Positions 16,878-22,587 of a DNA stretch of 32,689 nt are shown here, in pieces. Numbering within the stretch: position 1 is the stretch's first letter; every line of letters starts with the position of its first letter. Origin of the DNA: Vibrio neptunius (GTDB lineage Bacteria; Pseudomonadota; Gammaproteobacteria; Enterobacterales; Vibrionaceae); assembly GCF_000967495.1 (NCBI RefSeq), contig NZ_JXXU01000090.1:1-32689 (forward strand), given 5' to 3'. A model generated the notes under the pieces. The model saw only the letters and a list, made by a program, of their open reading frames with translations, did not search any database and was not told the DNA's origin. Made by a program: the position numbers and the translations under genes.

Positions 16878-16930
16878 GCTCACCAGCTTGTGCGAGATCT
16901 CTTACAGGCTGGTGAGCAAAAATAGCTTTT
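16878..16930 (+). terminator. Probable ggt terminator, with a regulatory box in its loop
   Basis: A 10-bp perfect stem, GCTCACCAGC (16878-16887) / GCTGGTGAGC (16908-16917), is followed by AAAAATAGCTTTTTT. The loop is large (20 bases) and contains a separate palindrome described as a GacA/VarA box. Termination strength is uncertain because the T-run is displaced. Confidence 0.5.
16889..16906 (+). promoter_or_regulatory. Candidate VarA/GacA binding box for the Csr RNA
   Basis: The site reads TGTGCG-AGATCT-CTTACA. The GacA-family upstream box is TGTAAG-N6-CTTACA; the right half matches perfectly and the left at four of six positions. It ends about 160 bases before the predicted RNA start, a usual distance for GacA/UvrY/VarA activation of csrB-type genes. 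Confidence 0.65.
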
Positions 16931-17031
16931 TTAGTGAGAAGATTACAACTTATTACACGTATGTCATTGTAATAAAAGACAATGAACTATTTTTAACCAA
17001 ACACTCATTCAACAAGTCTAATTCTATGCTG

Positions 17032-17059
17032 TTGATGAAAGCCGTCAGAAACGTAATAT
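17032..17059 (+). promoter_or_regulatory. Probable promoter of the CsrB-type RNA
   Basis: TTGATG (-35, 17032-17037) and TAATAT (-10, 17054-17059) are 16 bases apart. The start would fall near G17067, giving an RNA that begins GTCGGAAGGA, similar to the GUCG start of E. coli CsrB. Confidence 0.6.
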
Positions 17060-17066
17060 TAAACCT

Positions 17067-17480
17067 GTCGGAAGGATGCTGACACGGAACAGGAATTACC
17101 AAGGATTTGGTCATCTTCAGGAAGAAGATACGGTTGCTCAGGATGAACAATCGGCAAGGACAGCGAATAGGACATTGAACGGACTCATTAGTAACTAGGA
17201 TGGTTACTACTAAGGATGGGAAATGGACACCTCGGGATGAGGAAGGGACTTATCATCAGGATGATGACAAGGACACCGCTTAAGGAACAAGTGAAGTGAG
17301 CTAACTAGGATAGTTAGTGGACCAGGATAGGGTCAAGGACACCGCTAGGATGGCGATGAATGGACGACGCTGAAGGACATCAGCATACTATCAAGGATTT
17401 GATGCATGGAGCACTTATAGTAGCCGGATTGCTGCGAGTAAGACTATAACCCCGATGGGCGCAAGCCCTCGGGGTTTTTC
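17067..17480 (+). ncRNA. csrB: CsrB-type CsrA-sequestering small RNA
   Basis: An RNA of about 414 nt with no credible reading frame. I counted about 30 GGA motifs between 17067 and 17440, mostly as AGGA or AGGAT. Many sit in the loop between short complementary arms, for example ACCAAGGATTTGGT, GTAACTAGGATGGTTAC, CATCAGGATGATG and CTAACTAGGATAGTTAG. This is the CsrB/CsrC/RsmZ design: each loop GGA binds CsrA and removes it from mRNA targets. It ends in an intrinsic terminator. Vibrios carry several such RNAs (csrB, csrC, csrD in V. cholerae) controlled by VarS/VarA; which of them this is cannot be told from sequence alone, so the symbol is a family label. Confidence 0.9.
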
Positions 17481-17482
17481 TT
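17448..17482 (+). terminator. Intrinsic terminator of the CsrB-type RNA
   Basis: A GC-rich stem, AACCCCGATGGGC / GCCCTCGGGGTT, with a GCAA tetraloop and one T-T mismatch is followed by TTTCTTTATCTTTTTC. This gives the RNA its 3' end. Confidence 0.92.
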
Positions 17483-17495
17483 TATCTTTTTCTCT

Positions 17496-17620
17496 TCATA
17501 TTTGAACTTTAGACTGCGTTGTCTGCTTTCACTCGCCCCATCACATAGGTTCCCTATGCTCAGGGGCTCGTTCAATTGCCGCCTTGTCTACAAGCCCAGC
17601 TATTTTGAGAAAATAAACTT
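17496..17620. repeat. ERIC-like intergenic repeat
   Basis: Read on the minus strand, the segment has the layout of an enterobacterial repetitive intergenic consensus element (about 127 bp): an arm with ACAAGGCGGCAATTGAACGA, a CCCCTGAGCATAG half, a central palindrome CATAGGGAACCTATG, a TGATGGGGCGAGTG half, then AAAGCAGACAACGCAG. The two halves resemble the well-known ERIC1R and ERIC2 primer sites. ERIC elements are non-coding, imperfect palindromes that move by an unknown mechanism, and are reported in vibrios. Edges are approximate. It fills the gap between the csrB terminator and the uvrD stop codon. Confidence 0.75.
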
Positions 17621-17625
17621 AGCAG

Positions 17626-19797
17626 TTATAACGTTTCTAGTTTAGCGTAAGCGGTCACTAACCATTTGATACCTTCGCCATTAAAAGCAACCTGAACGCG
17701 ACTTTGCGGACCACTGCCTTCAAAGTTGATGATTGTCCCTTCACCAAACTTAGGGTGCATAACGCGAGAACCAAGACTAAAACCTGTCTCGTTAAAATTC
17801 TCTTTGACCACTGTCTGGCTAAAGCGGCCCGAGCTTGCCGGACGGCTGACCTGCGCTTTCATTCGCACTTCATCTAAGCAGCCTTCTGGCAGTTCACGGA
17901 TAAAGCGCGAAGGTTTGTGGTATTTGTCCTGACCGTACAAGCGACGCATCTCAGCATAGGTGATGTAGAGCTTTTCCATCGCCCGGGTCATCCCCACGTA
18001 GCACAGTCGACGTTCCTCTTCCAAGCGCCCAGCCTCTTCAGCGGACATCTGGCTTGGGAACATACCTTCTTCGACACCAACCATAAACACCAATGGGAAC
18101 TCCAGACCTTTTGCACTGTGCAAGGTCATCAGTTGCACTGCATCTTCGAACTCGTCGGCCTGACCTTCACCCGCCTCCAGCGCTGCATGGGTCAGGAATG
18201 CCGTGAGCAACGTCATCTCTTCCGCTTCTTCCGGCTTTTCGAATTGGCGCGTGGCGGTGACCAACTCTTCCAAGTTCTCTATTCGCGCCTTGGATTTCTC
18301 GCCTTTTTCCTGTTCGTACATGGCAAATAAGCCGGAGTATTTGATCACATGGTCCGTCTGCTCATGCAGAGACATTTCACAGGTATCATCTTCCAGCGCG
18401 CTGACCAGCTCAACGAAACGGCTTAACGCTCCCGCCGCTCGACCAGCCAAAACCTGCTCATCCAGCAGAGCAACACTCGCTTGCCACATCGTGCAACCAC
18501 GATCCCGCGCTGCAAAACGAATCGTCTCTAAGGTTTTGTCTCCAAGCCCGCGTGTTGGTGTATTTACCACCCGCTCAAACGCCGCATCATCATTGCGATT
18601 TGCCATCAATCGTAGATAGCTCAGTGCATCTTTGATTTCCTGACGCTCGAAGAATCGCATACCACCATAAATACGATAGGGTAAGCCAGCCTGAATTAAC
18701 GCTTCTTCCAGTACCCGAGACTGAGCGTTGTTACGATAAAGCATGGCCGCATCATTCAATGCACCACCTTTTTCCTGCCATTCCTTAATTTTGTTGACAG
18801 CAAAACGGGCTTCATCCAACTCGTTGTAAGCAGAGTAAACAGAGATCGGCTCACCTTCGACGCCGTCAGTCCATAACTCTTTCCCCATGCGCTCTGTATT
18901 ATTAGCAATCAGAGTATTGGAGGCTTCGAGGATGGTTTTAGTAGAGCGGTAGTTTTGCTCCAGACGAATGGTGTTGACGCTTGGGAACTCGCGCGTGAAC
19001 TTCTCAATATTTTCAATCTTAGCGCCACGCCAGCCGTATATAGACTGGTCATCATCCCCAACAATCATCACGTGTGACTCTGGGCCGGCCATCATTCGCA
19101 GCCAAGCGTATTGAATGTTGTTGGTATCCTGGAACTCATCCACCAAGATATGTTTAAAGCGTGCCTGGTAGTGCTCACGCACAAACTTGTTATCCCGCAA
19201 CAACTCATGAGTACGCAGAAGAATTTCGGCGAAATCGACCAAACCAGCACGGTCACACGCTTCCTGATAAGCCGTATAGAGTTGTAGATAGGTTTTGGTC
19301 ACAGGATCATGGTAAGCATCAATATGACTTGGACGCAGACCTTCGTCTTTTTTGCCGTTAATCCACCAGCTTACCTGACGGGCTGGCCACTGCTTCTCAT
19401 CCAGATTTTGCGCTTTAATGAGACGACGCAACAATCTCTGTTGGTCATCCGTATCAATGATCTGAAAGTCTTCCGGTAATTTCGCATCAATATAATGGGC
19501 ACGTAGGATACGATGGCAGATACCGTGAAACGTGCCATTCCACATTCCTGACGCACTACCCATCATCAACTCTTCAATACGGCCCCGCATTTCCGAAGCG
19601 GCTTTATTGGTAAACGTCACCGACATAATGGAAAAAGGAGACGCCTGCTCCACCGACATCAGCCACGCGATACGGTGCACCAGCACCCGGGTTTTACCAC
19701 TCCCTGCGCCCGCTAGGACAAGTAAATTTTCAAGTGGAGCGGCAACGGCTTCACGCTGCTTATCGTTAAGGCCGTCAAGAAGTAATGAAGGATCCAT
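17626..19797 (-). CDS. uvrD: DNA helicase II UvrD
   Basis: Superfamily 1A 3'-5' DNA helicase of nucleotide excision and mismatch repair, 723 residues (E. coli 720). Motif I is AGAGSGKT (29-36), preceded by the Q motif LNDKQREAV. VDEFQDTN is the Walker B motif II, VGDDDQSIYGWRGA is motif III, and LMTLHSAKGLEF and VGMTRA are motifs V and VI. The C-terminal tail has the Tudor-like segment that binds RNA polymerase in E. coli (GSRVMHPKFGEGTIINFEG). The start ATG is at 19797. A candidate LexA box lies over the predicted transcription start, as expected for an SOS gene. No T-run terminator follows; the ERIC-like palindrome is the nearest downstream structure. Confidence 0.96.
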   Translation of the reverse strand: MDPSLLLDGLNDKQREAVAAPLENLLVLAGAGSGKTRVLVHRIAWLMSVEQASPFSIMSVTFTNKAASEMRGRIEELMMGSASGMWNGTFHGICHRILRAHYIDAKLPEDFQIIDTDDQQRLLRRLIKAQNLDEKQWPARQVSWWINGKKDEGLRPSHIDAYHDPVTKTYLQLYTAYQEACDRAGLVDFAEILLRTHELLRDNKFVREHYQARFKHILVDEFQDTNNIQYAWLRMMAGPESHVMIVGDDDQSIYGWRGAKIENIEKFTREFPSVNTIRLEQNYRSTKTILEASNTLIANNTERMGKELWTDGVEGEPISVYSAYNELDEARFAVNKIKEWQEKGGALNDAAMLYRNNAQSRVLEEALIQAGLPYRIYGGMRFFERQEIKDALSYLRLMANRNDDAAFERVVNTPTRGLGDKTLETIRFAARDRGCTMWQASVALLDEQVLAGRAAGALSRFVELVSALEDDTCEMSLHEQTDHVIKYSGLFAMYEQEKGEKSKARIENLEELVTATRQFEKPEEAEEMTLLTAFLTHAALEAGEGQADEFEDAVQLMTLHSAKGLEFPLVFMVGVEEGMFPSQMSAEEAGRLEEERRLCYVGMTRAMEKLYITYAEMRRLYGQDKYHKPSRFIRELPEGCLDEVRMKAQVSRPASSGRFSQTVVKENFNETGFSLGSRVMHPKFGEGTIINFEGSGPQSRVQVAFNGEGIKWLVTAYAKLETL

Positions 19798-19811
19798 TAT
19801 GAGCTCAGCTA

Positions 19812-19827
19812 CTGGTTATCTATACAT
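19812..19827 (-). promoter_or_regulatory. Candidate LexA (SOS) box of uvrD
   Basis: The minus strand reads ATGTATAGATAACCAG, 13 of 16 positions like CTGTATATATAAACAG. It lies 15-30 bases before the uvrD ATG and directly after a TATAAT -10 (19836-19841), so LexA would cover the transcription start. The first base of the usual CTG is changed, so the site may be weak. Confidence 0.5.
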
Positions 19828-19926
19828 GAAAATCGATTATAACCTAAACACCCTATCTATTTCAGAAGAAAAAACACAAATTTTTTATGCTGTATTTTCT
19901 CTAAAAAACATAACCTTAAATAAATA

Positions 19927-19958
19927 AAACCAATAATAAGTCAATTTTTTATTGGTTT
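19927..19958. repeat. A/T-rich inverted repeat between uvrD and the bufferin operon
   Basis: AAACCAATAA (19927-19936) pairs with TTATTGGTTT (19949-19958) across 12 bases. The 312-base gap 19798-20109 is A/T-rich; besides this it holds the uvrD promoter/LexA region and the 13-bp inverted repeat at 20025-20077. I see no gene in it. This repeat may act as a weak terminator or a protein site. Confidence 0.4.
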
Positions 19959-20024
19959 TCTGAAAGTTTATTGAGGCTTTTTCTATCCTTTTAATTAAGC
20001 AAGTTGATGAATTAGCTTGTGAAA

Positions 20025-20077
20025 AATACCCAAGTGACCTTTGAATAAACGTTTTAACCGCAGATCACTTGGGTATT
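20025..20077. promoter_or_regulatory. 13-bp perfect inverted repeat upstream of the bufferin precursor gene
   Basis: AATACCCAAGTGA (20025-20037) is mirrored exactly by TCACTTGGGTATT (20065-20077) with 27 bases between. It ends 32 bases before the precursor ATG. It could be a leader hairpin or a pair of operator half-sites. No convincing sigma-70 promoter was found next to it. Confidence 0.5.
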
Positions 20078-20109
20078 CACTAAGAAAGGAAAAGTCTGAG
20101 GAAATTACT

Positions 20110-20370
20110 ATGAAAAAGTCTAATCTTGCTGTTACTGCTGCTGTTACTGGTCTACTCGCTTTAGGCGGCACAATGCTCACTGCGGCACCTGCTGTTGCTG
20201 CAGAAAAAGAGAAATGCTACGGCGTTTCAAAAGCAGGTAAAAACGATTGTGCAACCAAAACCAGTTCTTGTGCAGGTACTGCAAAAGAAGATAACCAGAA
20301 AGATGCCTTCGTAGTCGTTCCTAAAGGACTATGTGGCAAGCTCGTTGGCGGTAGCACTCAGTCTTCTTAA
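20110..20370 (+). CDS. bufA: Bufferin-type precursor peptide (DUF2282 family)
   Basis: An 86-residue secreted peptide. The N-terminus is a Sec signal peptide (MKKSNLAVTAAVTGLLALGG core, likely cleavage after PAVAA at residue 31). The mature part of about 55 residues has four cysteines, C36, C47, C54 and C75, in the DUF2282 pattern: KCYGVSKAGKNDCA, SCAGTA and VVVPKGLCGKLVGG. Peptides of this family, next to an MNIO (DUF692) enzyme and a DUF2063 protein, are known as bufferins: ribosomal peptides whose cysteines are converted to thiooxazole-type rings and which bind copper in the periplasm. Start chosen at ATG 20110 with TGAGGAAA before it; an upstream in-frame extension has no ribosome site. 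Copper as the ligand here is inferred from the family. Confidence 0.88.
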   Translation: MKKSNLAVTAAVTGLLALGGTMLTAAPAVAAEKEKCYGVSKAGKNDCATKTSSCAGTAKEDNQKDAFVVVPKGLCGKLVGGSTQSS

Positions 20371-20382
20371 TCGATTGGATGG

Positions 20383-20420
20383 GGCGACCTAGGCTCAACT
20401 CGGTCGCCTTTATTGTTTTT
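20383..20420 (+). terminator. Terminator-like hairpin between precursor and enzyme genes
   Basis: The stem GGCGACC (20383-20389) / GGTCGCC (20402-20408), with two more inner pairs, is followed by TTTATTGTTTTT. It lies 13 bases after the precursor stop and 20 bases before the bufB start, so it is probably a partial terminator that lets more precursor than enzyme message accumulate. Confidence 0.75.
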
Positions 20421-20439
20421 ACCCACAAAGGAAGAGTTC

Positions 20440-21300
20440 GTGAATAAGGACAACTACCACAATCAGGTGGGTGTAGGACTGCGCTCTCCTCATATCGATT
20501 ATTTCACTGACAATAAACCCGACTTATCTTGGTTGGAAATTCACAGTGAAAACTACTTTCAACCATACTCACCAGCGAGACAAAGCCTGCGCAAACTGAG
20601 GAATGACTACCAAATAAGCTGTCATGGCATTGGCTTATCGCTCGGCAGCGTTGACAGGGTTAACCAACACCATCTTAAACAACTCAAATCACTCATTGAT
20701 GAGGTCAACCCGTTTTTGGTCTCCGATCATCTCAGTTGGAGTGAAAATGGCGGCCACTATTTTAATGATCTGCTGCCGCTACCTTATACAGAAGAAGCCT
20801 TAGCGGTGTTTTGCCGCAACGTCATCGACGTTCAGGATTATATTCAGCGGCCAATGTTGATAGAAAACCCATCGAGCTATGTAAAGTTTGCTCACTCTAC
20901 GATTGCCGAATGGGAATTTCTGGCTGAAGTACAAAAGCGTACCGACTGCCGATTACTGCTTGATCTCAACAATATCCACGTTTCCGCCTTTAACCATGGT
21001 TTCGATAGTCAGACCTACATCAATGCGATTCCGGCCGATAAAGTCGATGAAATTCATTTGGCAGGCTTTACGATTAAGCAGTTGGAAAAAGGTCAAATCT
21101 GGATAGATACCCACAGTCAGCCTGTTTCTGATGAAGTGTGGACACTATACGAACAATGGCTGGCTACTCACGGCCCGCGCCATACGCTGATTGAATGGGA
21201 TCTGGACATTCCCCAGCCCGAAGTGCTGTTGGCAGAATGCCATAAAGCCAGTGAGAGGCTGATTCAGTTCGACGCGTTGCAGGGGAGGAAGGCGTCATGA
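20440..21300 (+). CDS. bufB: MNIO-family (DUF692) peptide-modifying oxygenase
   Basis: A 286-residue TIM-barrel multinuclear non-heme iron oxidative enzyme, the family that modifies cysteines of RiPP precursors (MbnB, TglH, bufferin BufB). Conserved blocks visible: GVGLR near the N-terminus, EIHSENYF (E33, H35, E37, N38), CHGIGLSLG (H62), SDHLSW, ENPSSYV, LLDLNNIHVSA and EIHLAGF, which contribute the iron ligands of the family. The start is a GTG (20440) with the ribosome site AAAGGAAGAG seven bases upstream; an earlier TTG at 20413 lies in the hairpin's T-run and is unlikely. The stop overlaps the next start (ATGA). The expected substrate is the DUF2282 peptide just upstream. Confidence 0.9.
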   Translation: MNKDNYHNQVGVGLRSPHIDYFTDNKPDLSWLEIHSENYFQPYSPARQSLRKLRNDYQISCHGIGLSLGSVDRVNQHHLKQLKSLIDEVNPFLVSDHLSWSENGGHYFNDLLPLPYTEEALAVFCRNVIDVQDYIQRPMLIENPSSYVKFAHSTIAEWEFLAEVQKRTDCRLLLDLNNIHVSAFNHGFDSQTYINAIPADKVDEIHLAGFTIKQLEKGQIWIDTHSQPVSDEVWTLYEQWLATHGPRHTLIEWDLDIPQPEVLLAECHKASERLIQFDALQGRKAS

Positions 21301-22058
21301 CTCAATCCCTAGCAGAGTTACAAAAAAACTTCGCCAATGCCCTACACTATCAAGCGACGGGTGATGCCTGTGATATCTGTTCTGATACCTTCAGTGCCGA
21401 CGAACGGATGCAAATTTACCGCAACAACTTCATCATCAGCTTAAGCGAAGTACTTCAGGCCACTTACCCTATGGTGCTGGCGCTGGTGGGTGAAGAGTGC
21501 TTTGAGCAAATGGCTCGTTCGCACGTCCTCAACCACCCTCTTCGCACTGGTGACGTGACTGACTATGGTGAACATTTCGCCACCACCATAGAAGCTTTCC
21601 CAGCAGTGGTTGAAGCGGCCCCTTATGCTGCGGATGTGGCACGTTTTGAATGGCAAATCGATGTCTCTCAACAACGTCAAGGTAGTGTCAAAACACCGGA
21701 AGATATTTGGCCGATTGCTCGCTTAGCGGAAGTAGCAGAGCAGCAGCAGCCTAACATCCATTTTCACCTTTCGCCCGGCACTTTACCTTTTCATTCACCC
21801 TACGCGGTGTATGCGCTGCGTCTGGCCATTGAGAATAATGATTTCGAACAGCTGACGCTCCATCAAGCCGAGTACGGCGTGATCATCAGTCAACCCGACG
21901 GTCAATGTTGGACGATGGCGCTCGATCAGCTGCCTTTTGAACTGCTTCAGTATCTCAGCTCAGGTTGCACGCTAGGAGAAATCCCAGAAACCCACCTGCC
22001 TTATCTGGGAGTGCTGCTGGAGAACCAGTTAATTTCTGGGTTTTCTCTTGCCCAATAA
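21297..22058 (+). CDS. bufC: DUF2063 partner protein of the MNIO enzyme
   Basis: A 253-residue DUF2063 protein. The N-terminal half has the family pattern: ERMQIYRNNFIISLSEVLQATYPMV, LVGEECFEQMAR, TGDVTDYGEHF and APYAADVARFEWQ (about 30-125). The C-terminal half is less conserved and resembles the peptide-recognition part of such partners. In bufferin and methanobactin-like systems this protein forms a complex with the MNIO enzyme and brings the precursor to it. It overlaps bufB by four bases (ATGA, 21297-21300), indicating equal translation of the two. No catalytic motif is visible, so a delivery role is the best reading. Confidence 0.87.
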   Translation: MTQSLAELQKNFANALHYQATGDACDICSDTFSADERMQIYRNNFIISLSEVLQATYPMVLALVGEECFEQMARSHVLNHPLRTGDVTDYGEHFATTIEAFPAVVEAAPYAADVARFEWQIDVSQQRQGSVKTPEDIWPIARLAEVAEQQQPNIHFHLSPGTLPFHSPYAVYALRLAIENNDFEQLTLHQAEYGVIISQPDGQCWTMALDQLPFELLQYLSSGCTLGEIPETHLPYLGVLLENQLISGFSLAQ

Positions 22059-22075
22059 GAATAAGGATTGTTGCT

Positions 22076-22531
22076 ATGTCTAACGCTATAAAAAACGTGA
22101 TTGAGCGCTACGACGCCTTAGTCGATAAAGCCCAATGTGTGTTTGTGCCACTACTACTGCTGTTTTGTCGACTCTGGGTTGCTTGGGTCTTTTTTAATTC
22201 TGGCCTGACCAAAATTGCTTCTTGGGACAGCACCCTTTACCTGTTTGAATACGAATATCAGGTGCCGATTTTACCTTGGGAACTGGCAGCTTACCTAGGT
22301 ACTGCCGCCGAGCTTATTCTGCCAGCTTTCTTAGCATTCGGCCTGTTGACCCGACCCATGGCGGCCATCTTGTTCGTGTTCAATATTATTGCTGTCGTTT
22401 CCTACCCGCTATTGTGGGAAAAAGGCTTTTACGACCACCAACTCTGGGGCTTGATGATTCTCAACGTCATCGTCTGGGGGCCCGGCTTGGTTTCTCTGGA
22501 TAAGCTGATTAAGCGCAAGCTACAAGGGTAA
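22076..22531 (+). CDS. DoxX-family membrane protein of the bufferin operon
   Basis: A 151-residue inner-membrane protein with four hydrophobic segments (about 22-42, 67-87, 90-107, 118-137) and the DoxX signature FCRLWVAWVFFNSGLTKI. DoxX proteins are often found next to DUF692/DUF2063 pairs; their biochemical role there is not settled (redox or quinone-linked functions have been proposed). It starts 17 bases after the bufC stop with AAGGATTG upstream, so it belongs to the same operon, and the operon's terminator follows. A frame open from 21965 exists, but only the ATG at 22076 has a sensible ribosome site. Confidence 0.85.
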   Translation: MSNAIKNVIERYDALVDKAQCVFVPLLLLFCRLWVAWVFFNSGLTKIASWDSTLYLFEYEYQVPILPWELAAYLGTAAELILPAFLAFGLLTRPMAAILFVFNIIAVVSYPLLWEKGFYDHQLWGLMILNVIVWGPGLVSLDKLIKRKLQG

Positions 22532-22541
22532 AACCAATACC

Positions 22542-22569
22542 AAAACGCCCTCAATTGGAGGGCGTTTTT
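22542..22569. terminator. Bidirectional terminator between the bufferin operon and prlC
   Basis: The stem AAAACGCCCTC / GAGGGCGTTTT with a short loop and T-runs on both strands lies between two convergent genes. Confidence 0.9.
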
Positions 22570-22587
22570 AGTTTCAAAGCTCAGTGC

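Noticed and set aside
16849..17150. Short reading frames on both strands after ggt (77 and 65 codons)
   Set aside because: They overlap the Csr RNA promoter and 5' part, have no ribosome site and read as low-complexity translations of A/T-rich DNA.
17080..17440. Dense AGGAT repeats considered as a CRISPR or tandem repeat array
   Set aside because: Units are only 3-6 bases, irregularly spaced and sit in small hairpin loops; this is the CsrB pattern, not repeats with spacers.
17917..18619. Two overlapping frames of about 137 codons on the plus strand within uvrD
   Set aside because: They are antisense to conserved UvrD motifs; composition follows from uvrD codon use.
20041..20109. Extended N-terminus of the bufferin precursor from 20041
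   Set aside because: It would run through the inverted repeat and put 23 charged residues before an otherwise perfect signal peptide; the ATG at 20110 has a ribosome site.
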